Part shown: positions 1 through 8,200 of the stretch, one piece after another
Layout of the letters: each line of letters opens with the position of its first letter
Numbering within the stretch: the first letter of the stretch is position 1
NCBI GenBank assembly: GCA_963794605.1
Contig: CAWCEN010000002.1
Coordinates: 372,001-436,000 of the forward strand
Source of the DNA: VAXT01 sp963794605
Lineage (GTDB): Bacteria; Actinomycetota; Thermoleophilia; Gaiellales; Gaiellaceae
DNA length: 64,000 nt
Reading direction: 5' to 3'
Notes under the pieces: model-generated
Told to the model about the DNA's origin: nothing
The model's input: the letters and a program-made list of their open reading frames with translations, nothing else
The model's database searches: none
Made by a program: the position numbers and the translations under genes

Positions 1-1
1 C

Positions 2-1384
2 GGCGCGGTGCGCGTGAAAGGGCTCGAGCTCGTCGACTCCTTCCAATCGCTCGCGAATCCGAAGGTCGCGCTGCCCGAGCCGATCGCCCGCCTGACCGGC
101 TTGCGAGAGCAGGAGCTTCGCGGCGCGCCGTCGATCTCGACCGTGGTGCAGCGTTTTCTCGCGTTCGCGGGCGATGAGCTGCTTGTCGCGCACAACGCGC
201 GGTTCGACCAGCGGTTCCTCGAACGGCAGCTGGGTGACCGGCGCCTGTCTGAGCCGCCGCTCTGCACCGCTGCGCTCGCCCGTCGCCTGCTCGAAGGACG
301 ACTCCGCCGCGTCGGACTCGCCTCGCTAGCCCACTTCTTCGGAGTCCCGACCGAGCCCTGCCACCGCGCCCTGCCCGATGCCGAGGCGACGGCCCAGGTG
401 CTCGTGCAGCTGATCGGGCTCGCCCAGGAGCGGGGTGCGAGGACGTTGTCGGAGCTGCGCGGCCTCGCCGCGCCGGTCAAGCGCAGAGTGCACGGCAAAC
501 GGCTGCTCGCGCGCGGCGCTCCGAGCCGCCCTGGCGTCTACCTGTTCCGCGACAGCCACGACCAGGTGCTCTACGTCGGCCGGGCCCGCGACCTCCGCGC
601 CCGGCTGCGCTCGTACTTCCGCAGCGACCGCCAGCGGCCGTCGGTCGAGGCTGCGCTGCTCGCGCTGGAGCGAATCGAATGGCGCGTGCTCGGCTCGGAG
701 CTCGAGGCCGCGCTCGAGGAGCTGCGTCTGATCCGTGAGCTGGCGCCGCCGGCCAACTCGCGAGGGCGCCAGAAGGAGCAGGGCGTTTACCTGCGGCGCC
801 GCGGCGACGAGTTCGTCGCGTCGAAGAAGCCGAGCCCACTGGGGCCAATCGGCTCCCGACGGCAGGCGGCGCTCGCAGCGCGCGCACTGGGCTCGTGCAC
901 TGACGTCGAGCTCGAAGGCCTGCTCGAGGGCGGCCCGCTGCCGCGCCTGCGCGCACGACTCGACCATCTGTCCGAGAGCCAGCGCTACGAGGAGGCGGCT
1001 CGATTGCGCGACCGGATCGAAGCGCTCGAGAAGGTCGTCGAGCGCGTGCGTCGGCTTGACCGGCTGCGGCGACTCGAGCTCTGCCTGATCGCGCCAGCCG
1101 TCGAGCCGGGATGGCATAAGGCGTTCTTCGTCTCCGGAGGCGCGGTTCGTACGATCCGCTCGCTGCCACCAGGCGGGGGAGCGCAGATCGAGATCGAAGC
1201 CGGTATCGGAATCTGCCGCTCACTTGGCGAGCCGGAGGACACGCTGACTGCGGGCGAAGCTGAAGACCTCATGCTGCTGCACGGCTTCATTCGGCGTCCT
1301 CCTCCCGAGCTGGCCGTGCTCCCGCTCGATCGCGAACGGATCGCGGAGCACCTCGGTCGTAGGCGCCTGCCCCGCGCCGCGTGA
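2..1384 (+). CDS. DEDD exonuclease / GIY-YIG / UVR fusion nuclease (5' truncated by window)
   Basis: The open frame runs in from the left edge, so the true start and the first exonuclease motif (DxE) lie outside the window. The visible part has a DnaQ-like 3'-5' exonuclease domain over about the first 140 residues, with the Exo II-like stretch HNARFDQRF and the Exo III-like HRALPDAEAT. A GIY-YIG nuclease domain follows at about 172-255 (PGVYLFRDS, LYVGRARDLRARL), as in the UvrC N-terminus and Cho. A UVR-type helical hairpin lies near 325-350 (YEEAARLRDRIEALE). Fusions of this kind are known in actinobacteria and are presumed to act in DNA repair or end processing, with Cho-like incision as the closest model. 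The helix-hairpin-helix DNA-binding tail of full UvrC is absent. The next gene converges on it with no gap. Confidence 0.85.
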   Translation, partial: GAVRVKGLELVDSFQSLANPKVALPEPIARLTGLREQELRGAPSISTVVQRFLAFAGDELLVAHNARFDQRFLERQLGDRRLSEPPLCTAALARRLLEGRLRRVGLASLAHFFGVPTEPCHRALPDAEATAQVLVQLIGLAQERGARTLSELRGLAAPVKRRVHGKRLLARGAPSRPGVYLFRDSHDQVLYVGRARDLRARLRSYFRSDRQRPSVEAALLALERIEWRVLGSELEAALEELRLIRELAPPANSRGRQKEQGVYLRRRGDEFVASKKPSPLGPIGSRRQAALAARALGSCTDVELEGLLEGGPLPRLRARLDHLSESQRYEEAARLRDRIEALEKVVERVRRLDRLRRLELCLIAPAVEPGWHKAFFVSGGAVRTIRSLPPGGGAQIEIEAGIGICRSLGEPEDTLTAGEAEDLMLLHGFIRRPPPELAVLPLDRERIAEHLGRRRLPRAA

Positions 1385-2620
1385 CTACCGGCCGCGGCTC
1401 ACGCTCAGCTTGACCCTGAAGCCGGCCTTCAGCCGTTTCCCCGGGCGCGGGCTCTGACCGACGACGACGTTCTTCGACTTGGCCGAGGCGACGTGCGCGA
1501 CGATGCCCACCCGGCAATGCCCTCGCGCGACCGCGACTCTCGCTCGCGCGAGTCGCTTTCCGACTACGTTGGGGACGATGCAGCGGGCCGGCGGTCCAAA
1601 GCCGAACACGCTGACGGGGCGGTGACGTTCGACCAGCGTTCCGTCTCCGAGTTGGCCGCTGCCGTTCGCGCCCCAACACTTGATGCCGCCGCTACCGAGA
1701 ACAGCGCAGCTGTGGACGAACCCGGTGGCGATGCCGATTGCGCCGCTCCTCAGCCCGGCGACGTCCACGGGCGTCGCTCGGTCCGCCGTCGTTCCGTCTC
1801 CCAGCTGCCCGTGGTCGTTCGACCCCCAGCACTTGACGCCGCCCGTGCTCATGAGTGCGCAGCCGTGGCCGGCACTCGTGTCGATTGCCCGTACACCGCT
1901 GGTGAGCTCCGGGACATCGACCGGCGTCCAGCCAGAGTCGCTGCCCCAGCATTTGACGCCGCCGCTGCCCGTGAGAGCGCAGAGCGGAAATCCGGTCGTG
2001 AGTGCATTCACCCCGTTCAGACCCGGAACGATGTCCGGCGTGGAGCCGTAGTGGGCGCCCCAGCACTTGACCTCCCGGGCGGTCGTGATCGCGCAACCGA
2101 TCGAGCCCCTTACGGATATCGCGAGCACCCCGCTGTTCAAGCCTGGGATGTCGATCGGCGCGAGGCCATAGTCGGTTCCCCAGCACTTGACGCCTCCTGC
2201 GCTGAGCAGTGCGCACGCGCGGTCGTAGCCGGCCGAGACCGTTCTGACACCGCTGCTCAGACCCAGGACGTGAACTGGGTGGCCATGCTCGACGCCCGTT
2301 CCGTCCCCCGACGCGCCGCCGTAGTTGACGCCCCAGCACATGGCTCCATCGACGCTCGTGACCGCGCAGCTGTGCCGCCAGCCGGCCGAGACCACCTGCA
2401 CGCCGCCGTTCAGGCCCTCGGCTGCGCTACAGAGCTCACAGTGCCCGTTGTAGCCCCAGCATCTAAGGGCCCCCGAACCCGTCAGCGCGCAGTTGTGCTC
2501 GATCCCAGCGGTTACGGCCGTCGCCTGCTCGAGCGCCGCCCCGGAGTTAGCGGTTGAAGCCGCGCCGGCGCCGGAGCACGCACCGACTGCGACCGCACCG
2601 AGCGCGAAGGCGGGAAGCAA
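1385..2620 (-). CDS. Secreted RCC1-repeat beta-propeller with C-terminal PASTA domain
   Basis: This is a probable surface lipoprotein or secreted protein. The N-terminus is hydrophobic and ends in a lipobox-like VGAC. Seven RCC1-type repeats follow, each carrying the pattern CAL/CAV...CWG, so every blade contributes a regularly spaced cysteine pair that could form disulfides. The last about 65 residues form one PASTA domain (CIVPNVVGKRLARARVAV ... VVGQSPRPGKRL), a fold that binds peptidoglycan or muropeptides in other proteins. The TTG start given yields a signal peptide without a basic n-region. A GAAAGGAG ribosome-binding site at about 2651-2658 points instead to a CTG or ATC start near 2641-2644, which would add RHQIRLL before the hydrophobic core. 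Function unknown; wall association is inferred. Confidence 0.8.
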   Translation of the reverse strand: MLPAFALGAVAVGACSGAGAASTANSGAALEQATAVTAGIEHNCALTGSGALRCWGYNGHCELCSAAEGLNGGVQVVSAGWRHSCAVTSVDGAMCWGVNYGGASGDGTGVEHGHPVHVLGLSSGVRTVSAGYDRACALLSAGGVKCWGTDYGLAPIDIPGLNSGVLAISVRGSIGCAITTAREVKCWGAHYGSTPDIVPGLNGVNALTTGFPLCALTGSGGVKCWGSDSGWTPVDVPELTSGVRAIDTSAGHGCALMSTGGVKCWGSNDHGQLGDGTTADRATPVDVAGLRSGAIGIATGFVHSCAVLGSGGIKCWGANGSGQLGDGTLVERHRPVSVFGFGPPARCIVPNVVGKRLARARVAVARGHCRVGIVAHVASAKSKNVVVGQSPRPGKRLKAGFRVKLSVSRGR

Positions 2621-2740
2621 GAGTCGAATTTGATGCCGCAGGATCAGCCGCTCCTTTCACCGAGCGCTGCCACCACTTAGTTGCAGTTCTTACATTGCTG
2701 AGCGCTGTAACACAAGAGGCGCCTCGCGACAGATAGAGGT

Positions 2741-3262
2741 ATGGCGGTGCAATCGACGGGGACTCCCGAAGCCCGGTTCCGCCCCGTGTTCTCCCACCTC
2801 GGAGCCGTCACGGCGTACGCGCGCCGCCGCGGCAGCCTCGACGCCGACGCGCTCGCGGCCGAGGTGATGACGATCGCCTGGCGCCGGCTCGCCGACGTGC
2901 CCGAGGACGATCCGCGGCCCTGGCTCTACGCCACGGCCAGGAACCTCCTGCTCGCCGAGTCACGCAAAGCCGCCACGGCGCGGCGGCACCGGCGTGAGTT
3001 AGCAGGCCCGGAGCCCGCATCCGAGGCCTTCGAGCTCGACCCGCAGCTCGCCACAGCCCTGAGCGAGCTCTCCCCGCTCGACCGCGAGGCCTTCCTGTTG
3101 ACCGCCTGGGAGGAGCTGACGCCAACCGAGGCCGCCCGCACGCTCGGCATCAAGCCGACGGCGTTCCGCGTACGCCTCCTGCGGGCGCGCCGACGCGTCG
3201 AGAAGAAGCTCGCCGGAAGCGCGACCGCACCCGACACCAAGCTGACCATGGAGAGGACATGA
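2741..3262 (+). CDS. ECF-type RNA polymerase sigma factor
   Basis: A 173-aa sigma-70 family protein of extracytoplasmic-function size. Sigma region 2 covers about residues 25-85 (DADALAAEVMTIAWRRL, then PWLYATARNLL). Region 4, a helix-turn-helix, covers about 115-165 (LSPLDREAFLLTAWEELT, then EAARTLGIKPTAFRVRLLRARRR). It directs core polymerase to a dedicated promoter set. The stop codon overlaps the start of the next gene (ATGA), which encodes a membrane-anchored protein in the usual anti-sigma position. That suggests release of the sigma factor in response to an envelope signal. Confidence 0.88.
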   Translation: MAVQSTGTPEARFRPVFSHLGAVTAYARRRGSLDADALAAEVMTIAWRRLADVPEDDPRPWLYATARNLLLAESRKAATARRHRRELAGPEPASEAFELDPQLATALSELSPLDREAFLLTAWEELTPTEAARTLGIKPTAFRVRLLRARRRVEKKLAGSATAPDTKLTMERT

Positions 3263-3948
3263 AGAGCGACTCGCTTCTCACCCGCCTGCAAGCCGCAAAC
3301 CCGGAGCCGCTGATCGTGCAGACCGACTCCCTCGACCTCTTCCACGGGATCACGGCACTTCCCGCCGACTCGAGACTGACCGCGCCCAGGCGCAAGCCGT
3401 TCTTCCGCCGGCGCGGGCTGACGCTCGCCGCCGCGTTCGCGGTCGCAGCCCTTCTCGCCTCGACGGCATTCGCGATCTCGCGGCTCGTCTTCGACGACGT
3501 CGTCGGCCCGGACGTGACCAGGGCCGAGTACCTCGCTGCCCAGAGCCACCTCGAGCTGCCGCCGGGGGCGACCTGGCCTCGGTACCAGATGGGCCCGGCC
3601 AACGCCGTGACCAATCGTGGCGCCGGTGGCGGAGCCGCCGTCCTCGCCGCACAGAACCGGTGGGAGTGCTACTGGGCCCGCGCGATCCGAACCGGCGACA
3701 CGGCTGCCCAGGCGCAAGCTCACGCCGCGCTCGACAACCTCCTCGCGCACAACATCCTCGAGGCACCAGCCGGCGCATCGGAGAACTGGACGCCTGCGAT
3801 CCCGCCCAAGATGCCCTACGCCGTCTTCTCCCACGACGGCGGGCTCGACTGGATCCGAGCGACCTACGCGGCCGCCGCCGCCGGCCACCCGCGGAAGCTG
3901 AACCAGAGCTGTTACGCGAACGCGCCGGAGACGATTCCGGGCAAGTAG
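3259..3948 (+). CDS. Membrane-anchored partner of ECF sigma factor (putative anti-sigma)
   Basis: 229 aa, translationally coupled to the sigma factor by a 4-base overlap. About 50 N-terminal residues would be cytoplasmic. One membrane segment follows a basic stretch (KPFFRRR) at about 54-74, and the remaining about 155 residues are predicted outside. The outer part has two or more cysteines (WECYW, QSCYANAPE). No zinc-binding anti-sigma HxxxCxxC motif is visible. The anti-sigma role therefore rests on gene order and topology only; it could also be a sigma-controlled envelope protein. Confidence 0.6.
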   Translation: MKSDSLLTRLQAANPEPLIVQTDSLDLFHGITALPADSRLTAPRRKPFFRRRGLTLAAAFAVAALLASTAFAISRLVFDDVVGPDVTRAEYLAAQSHLELPPGATWPRYQMGPANAVTNRGAGGGAAVLAAQNRWECYWARAIRTGDTAAQAQAHAALDNLLAHNILEAPAGASENWTPAIPPKMPYAVFSHDGGLDWIRATYAAAAAGHPRKLNQSCYANAPETIPGK

Positions 3949-4169
3949 GGCGGCACCCCAGGGCTGACCCGAGTCAGGGCCTTTGTGAGAGAAACCACAC
4001 AGAACCGCGACGAAATACCTGCCGAAGATGCCCTAGGGTCGAACGAGAGGGAGTGGCAGGATCAGTCCGCTTCTCTTTTAGGAGCCCCGGTCGTCGTCGT
4101 GCCCGTCAGCAACTCAGCGACACCCTCTCCGGGAGGTCGGTTCAGCCACTCCCTCGGCCAAGATCGCTG

Positions 4170-4475
4170 CTAGCGGAGTATCGCCGCGCTAAGAAGACGA
4201 GCAGCCTCGAGCGCGAAGTCCTCCTCGAGGTCGGCCCCGCAGGCCACGCAGGTCTCGGTCGGAGCCGTACGGAACCCGCTCCGCGAGTCGCGGGGCCAAA
4301 ACCTCAAGGGCTCGACCAACACCCGGTACTCCTGACCGCAGCGGCAGGGCCAGTTCCCGACCGCAGCCCGATCCGGGGAGACGCGGCGGCGAGGAACCGC
4401 AGGGAGATCGAGCTTCCCCGCCGCTGCGCCAACCCCTGCTGCAGAGCCCCGGCCGAGGCCGGCTCGCGCAGCCAC
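4170..4475 (-). CDS. Small putative zinc-ribbon protein downstream of STAS gene
   Basis: A 101-aa frame starting at a GTG that lies one base after the STAS gene's TGA (TGAGGTG), so it may be translated by coupling. The C-terminal half contains two paired-cysteine knuckles about 34 residues apart, PCRCGQEYRV and CVACGADLEEDF, which fit a zinc ribbon. The N-terminal half is low in recognisable content. There is no independent ribosome-binding site. The 221 bases between it and the convergent sigma-partner gene hold a small hairpin (CTGAC-ccga-GTCAG near 3964) and nothing else I recognise. Function unknown; real coding is likely but not certain. Confidence 0.5.
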   Translation of the reverse strand: MAARAGLGRGSAAGVGAAAGKLDLPAVPRRRVSPDRAAVGNWPCRCGQEYRVLVEPLRFWPRDSRSGFRTAPTETCVACGADLEEDFALEAARLLSAAILR

Positions 4476-4476
4476 C

Positions 4477-4869
4477 TCAGCTAGGCCCAGCCCCGTCGCG
4501 GACAGGGGAATCCCCCTCCGTGCACTGGGCGACTGCCTCCGCGAGTTTCGACTCGACCGTGAACTTCCGGTCGAGCCCGGTGATCTCCAGCGTCCTGAGT
4601 ACGCGGCGATCGTCGGACACGAGGATGAGACCCCCTCCGCGATTGGAGAACCTGGGCAGCGCTCTAAGCAGAACCCTGAGCGCCGTCGAGTCGATGAAGG
4701 CCACTTCTCCGAGATCCACGACCGCGTTGCTCCCCCCGTCACCCAGCACCCAGTCCAGCTCCTGCTCGAGGGCAGGAGACGTGAAGGCGTCGATCTCCCC
4801 CGTCACGGAGACGACATACGTGCTGGGTGTGAGCTGGGCGGTGCGGACCTCGAAGCCGATGACAGACAT
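4477..4869 (-). CDS. STAS-domain anti-sigma factor antagonist
   Basis: 130 aa, almost entirely one STAS domain of the SpoIIAA/RsbV type. Family members bind an anti-sigma kinase and are switched off by phosphorylation of a serine. Here the candidate is Ser61 in AFIDSTALRVLLRAL, with the preceding strand VVDLGEV as expected. It lies 57 bases downstream of the response regulator on the same strand, so it probably belongs to the kinase-regulator operon and links a two-component input to sigma control. No RsbW-type kinase is encoded next to it. Confidence 0.85.
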   Translation of the reverse strand: MSVIGFEVRTAQLTPSTYVVSVTGEIDAFTSPALEQELDWVLGDGGSNAVVDLGEVAFIDSTALRVLLRALPRFSNRGGGLILVSDDRRVLRTLEITGLDRKFTVESKLAEAVAQCTEGDSPVRDGAGPS

Positions 4870-4926
4870 GGCCGGAGCGTAGGCGCTGACGTCTGAGCGT
4901 TCCCCCTCGGCTCGGTGGGGATTTGC

Positions 4927-5610
4927 TCACACTGCGACGAGCTTGTAGCCGATTCCTCTCACCGTGACGATCCGCTTCGGGTCGGAGGGATCGGCCTCGA
5001 CCTTGCGCCGGAGGTTGGAGACGTGGATGTCACAGGCGCGCTCGTCTCCGACGTAGGAGCTGTCCCAGAGGTGCTGCATGATCTCCTTGCGGCTGAACAC
5101 GCGGTCGGCCTCACGCGCGAGGAGGGCGAGCAGCCGAAACTCGGACGGGGTCAGCGAGACCTCGTTTCCGTCGACCCGAACGCGGTGCCGGACCGGGTCG
5201 AGCTCGAGGCCCCCGAGCCGGCGGACGTCCTCGAAGCGCGCCTGGTCGAGCTGCCGCCTGCGCAAGATCGCCCGAACGCGCCCCATCAACTCGGCCATGG
5301 AGAACGGCTTCGTCACGTAGTCGTCGGCCCCGATCTCGAGGCCCAGGACGCGGTCGAGCTCGGCTCCTTTCGCAGTCAGCATGACGATCGGGATCGCGCT
5401 CTTCGCACGCAGGCGCCTGCAGACCTCCGTACCGGTCAGGCCCGGGAGCATCAGGTCGAGGATGACCAGGTCGATTCCCTCTTCGAGCGCGGCGGTCAGG
5501 CCCGAGTCGCCGTCCGCGCGCAACTCGACGTCGAACCCTTCCTGGCGCAGCGCGTAGCTGAGCGTGTCTCGAAGCGTGAGCTCGTCTTCGACGACGAGGA
5601 TTTTCGTCAC
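4927..5610 (-). CDS. OmpR/PhoB-family response regulator
   Basis: 227 aa. A receiver domain covers residues 1-120, with the acidic pair ED at 8-9, phospho-acceptor Asp52 (LVILDLMLPG), a switch Thr in MLTAKG, and Lys in VTKPFS. A winged-helix effector domain covers about 130-225 (LTPSEFRLLALLAREADRVF ... GIGYKLVAV). The GTG start overlaps the kinase stop (GTGA), so the two are translated together. It is expected to be phosphorylated by that kinase and to bind promoter DNA as a dimer. Confidence 0.93.
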   Translation of the reverse strand: MTKILVVEDELTLRDTLSYALRQEGFDVELRADGDSGLTAALEEGIDLVILDLMLPGLTGTEVCRRLRAKSAIPIVMLTAKGAELDRVLGLEIGADDYVTKPFSMAELMGRVRAILRRRQLDQARFEDVRRLGGLELDPVRHRVRVDGNEVSLTPSEFRLLALLAREADRVFSRKEIMQHLWDSSYVGDERACDIHVSNLRRKVEADPSDPKRIVTVRGIGYKLVAV

Positions 5611-6473
5611 GACTCCACCCGTTTCGCCCCGCGCGGAAGGGAAATGGTCACGGTCGTGCCCCGGCCGAGTCCCTCGGAGGCGACCTCGAGCTCTCCGTCC
5701 ATCGTCTCGAGCGCGGCCTGCACGATCGCCAGCCCGAGCCCGAAGCCCTCTCTAGACTCGTCGCCTCGAAAGAACCGCTCGGCGACCCGCGGCAGCGCAT
5801 CTGCCGAGATCCCGATGCCCGTGTCGACTACTCGAACTTTCGCCTGTCCATCTCCCAGCTCGCCTTCGAGGCGGATCGATCCAGCGTCCGTGTACTTCAC
5901 GGCGTTGCGAACGACGTTCGAGATCAGCTGCTCCAGCAGCTCATGGTTCGTTATGAGCACGAGGTCAGCCGGGCAATCGACTGTGATCGCGACTCCCTCC
6001 GGTGGCTCCATTCGTTCAGCGATCGCCTCGAGCATCGGATTGAGGTCCACGATCTCGGTTCTCGGCTCCTCGACCTCGGTCTGGGCGCGGGACAGAGTGA
6101 GCAGCGCCCGTGTAAGCCGGACGAGCCGCTGCGACTCGCGGTCGATGTGATCGATGAATAGATCTCGCTCGGGAGCGTCTTTCGCGCCCGCTTGGAGCAC
6201 CTCGACTGCGCTCGTGATCGCAGCGATCGGGCTCTGCAGCTCATGAGCCGCATTCGTGACGAATTCGCGCTCGGCTTGGTTCCGTGCCTCGTGCTCCAAC
6301 GCCTCTTGCGTGAACGTATGTCCCATCCGGCAGCGAAGCCTGACGACGTCTCCGTCCTTGAGCTCCCACAGCGGCCCCTTGCAGTCGGGGCAGATGAACC
6401 CCGACAGCTCTCCGCTTGTGCGGTTCTGCGCAGTGATCGTCTCCGGATCGAGTTGAGTTGGATCTGCGTCCAT
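5607..6473 (-). CDS. Soluble sensor histidine kinase with N-terminal zinc ribbon
   Basis: 288 aa from the ATG at 6473; a TTG at 6515 would add 14 residues. There is no membrane segment. Residues about 26-53 form a cysteine knuckle, FICPDCKGPLWEL then RCRMGHTFT, with ligands Cys28, Cys31, Cys48 and His52. This closely resembles the short ribbon found at the end of some CheB methylesterases. It is followed by a HisKA dimerisation helix with phospho-acceptor His77 (AAHELQSPIAAI) and an ATPase domain with N box (NVVRNAVKYT), G1 (VVDTGIGIS) and G2 (GFGLGLAIV). It phosphorylates the downstream regulator (4-base overlap). A metal or redox signal through the ribbon is inference. Confidence 0.88.
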   Translation of the reverse strand: MDADPTQLDPETITAQNRTSGELSGFICPDCKGPLWELKDGDVVRLRCRMGHTFTQEALEHEARNQAEREFVTNAAHELQSPIAAITSAVEVLQAGAKDAPERDLFIDHIDRESQRLVRLTRALLTLSRAQTEVEEPRTEIVDLNPMLEAIAERMEPPEGVAITVDCPADLVLITNHELLEQLISNVVRNAVKYTDAGSIRLEGELGDGQAKVRVVDTGIGISADALPRVAERFFRGDESREGFGLGLAIVQAALETMDGELEVASEGLGRGTTVTISLPRGAKRVES

Positions 6474-6569
6474 GGCCCTAGATAGTGCCCGCTTCGGGGC
6501 GAGCCGAACCAGCAAGTCGGGTATCGCGGGCTCCGGGCCGCGGCCGGCCGGCGGCAGCTTCAGGGTCGT

Positions 6570-8093
6570 TCAGCGACGGCCGACGACGAGGTTCACCTTC
6601 GTCCCGCGCGTGCGCACCGCACCGGCCTTCGGGCTCTGGGAGAGCACCTTGCCGACGCGCGTCTTCGCCGAGCGGGCCCGGCGCACGCGGCCGGTGTTGC
6701 AGTTCGCGCGACCGATCTTCTTGCGCGCGACGGCGAGCCGCATCCCGATCACGCGCGGCACCCGGCACTTGGCCTGCGGCGCCGGCGGCGGAGTGCCGAG
6801 CGGGTCGCGGACGAAGACGTCCGTGAAGCGGTTCGAGTCGCCCGGAACGATGTTCGAGGCGTCCGACTCGAACACGGCGAGGTGCCCGTTCCCGTTGATG
6901 GCCGGGCGCACGCTGTCGCCGTTCGCCTCCTGTCCTCCGGCGGCGACGCTCACGCGCTTCGTCGCGCCGCTTCGCCGGTCGTAGACGAAGACGTCGATCG
7001 CGCCGTTCGTGTCACCGGAGGCCAGGTTCGACGCCTCCGAGTAGAACGCGACGTAGCGGCCGTCGGCGCTGATCGAGGGACGGAAGCTGTCGCCGCTCGC
7101 CTGGGTGCCCGAGTCGTCCACGCTCATCCGGGTCGTCACCGTCGTCGCCCGGTCGTTCACGAACACGTCGAACGAGTCGTTCGTGTCGCCCCAGACGAGA
7201 TCCCAGTCGTCGGAGTCGAACGCGACGTAGCGTCCGTCCGCGCTGATCGAGGGCCGCTGGCTGTCGCCCTCGGCCTCGTAATTGCCGGTGAACTCGCTGA
7301 CGCGCTCGGTCGTGTTCGCCTGCAGGTCGCGGACGAAGATGTCCGCGCCCTCGTTCAGGTCGTCCGGAATCAGGTTGTCCGCGAACGACGAGTAGGCCAC
7401 GAACCTGCCGTCCGCGCTCAGCACCGGCGAGGCGCTCTCGAGATCGCCCTGTGCGCCGTTCGAGTTCACGCTCACGTTGGCCGCGGTCCCGGTCTGACGG
7501 TCGTAGACGAACGCGTCGCGGAGGTTGTTCGTGTCGCCGTTGACGATGTTCGAGGCCGTGGACGTGAACGCGACCATTCGCCCGTCGCCGCTCAGCGACG
7601 GCTGGTCGCTGCCCCCGTTCGCCTGGCCGCCGTCGAAGCCGACGCTGACTCGCGTGGTCGTGTTCGCCTGGCGGTCGCGAATGAAGATGTCGTTGGAGTC
7701 GTTCGTGTCGCCGTCGACGAGGTTCGTGGCTCCCGACGCGAAGGCGACGTAGCGCCCGTCGGAGCTGAGCGCGGGTGCGAAGCTGTCGCCGTTCGCCTCG
7801 CCGCCCGAGCTGCTGACGCCGACGCGCGTCGTCTCACCCGTTTGCAGGTCGCGCACGAAGACGTCGCGGGCGCCGTTCGTGTCGCCGGCGACGAGGTTCG
7901 ACGCATCGGAGTAGAAGGCCACGAACCGGCCGTCCGCGCTGATCGCCGGCACGAAGCTGTTGCCGTTCCCCTGGCCGCCGCCGGTCGGGGTACTGACGCG
8001 GACCGTCGAGCCTGGGCCTGCCGCGGCAGCCGGAAGCACCAGCAGCGCTAGGCACACGCACGCCAAACGGATGGCGCCCTTCCCCCTCCGCAC
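6570..8093 (-). CDS. Secreted TolB/WD40-like propeller with C-terminal PASTA domain
   Basis: 507 aa with a clear signal peptide (basic start, hydrophobic core, AAAAG). Seven near-identical blades follow the pattern SADGRYVAFxS...GDTN...DVFVRDRQ, as in the TolB/PD40 family. The Asp/Asn-rich GDTN loops suggest calcium binding, which I infer only. After a proline-rich linker, the last about 65 residues form one PASTA-like domain (CRVPRVIGMRLAVARKKI ... VLSQSPKAGAV) ending in a basic tail. The plan matches the RCC1 protein at 1385-2620: propeller plus a single PASTA. It is divergent from the GH4 cassette. Function unknown; exposure at the cell wall is likely. Confidence 0.85.
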   Translation of the reverse strand: MRRGKGAIRLACVCLALLVLPAAAAGPGSTVRVSTPTGGGQGNGNSFVPAISADGRFVAFYSDASNLVAGDTNGARDVFVRDLQTGETTRVGVSSSGGEANGDSFAPALSSDGRYVAFASGATNLVDGDTNDSNDIFIRDRQANTTTRVSVGFDGGQANGGSDQPSLSGDGRMVAFTSTASNIVNGDTNNLRDAFVYDRQTGTAANVSVNSNGAQGDLESASPVLSADGRFVAYSSFADNLIPDDLNEGADIFVRDLQANTTERVSEFTGNYEAEGDSQRPSISADGRYVAFDSDDWDLVWGDTNDSFDVFVNDRATTVTTRMSVDDSGTQASGDSFRPSISADGRYVAFYSEASNLASGDTNGAIDVFVYDRRSGATKRVSVAAGGQEANGDSVRPAINGNGHLAVFESDASNIVPGDSNRFTDVFVRDPLGTPPPAPQAKCRVPRVIGMRLAVARKKIGRANCNTGRVRRARSAKTRVGKVLSQSPKAGAVRTRGTKVNLVVGRR

Positions 8094-8176
8094 ACGTAGG
8101 TTGTAACTCGATTCCGCCCACGAGACAAACGAGAACCGTGTACGTAACGAGAAATCCCTGGGTGAGGAGGCTCCCG

Positions 8177-8200
8177 ATGATCAGCCTCGTCGCGGGATGA
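8177..8200 (+). CDS. Possible 7-codon leader ORF coupled to GH4 gene
   Basis: An ATG with an excellent ribosome-binding site (AGGAGG at 8165-8170, six bases away) opens the frame MISLVAG and stops at TGA 8198-8200. The stop overlaps the ATG of the GH4 gene (ATGA). The GH4 start has no good ribosome-binding site of its own, so ribosomes finishing this mini-ORF could restart on the enzyme gene. Seen directly in the sequence; function is inference. Confidence 0.35.
   Translation: MISLVAG

Noticed and set aside
1493..2557. Plus-strand 354-codon open frame opposite the RCC1 gene
   Set aside because: Arg/Ala/Asp-rich shadow of the repetitive RCC1 coding strand with no motif of its own.
3985..4173. 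62-codon open frame in the spacer after the sigma partner gene
   Set aside because: No ribosome-binding site, composition not protein-like, and it runs into the convergent gene.
6800..8000. Regularly spaced repeats resembling an array
   Set aside because: They are the coding repeats of the seven propeller blades (GDTN...DVFV), too divergent and too long for a CRISPR.
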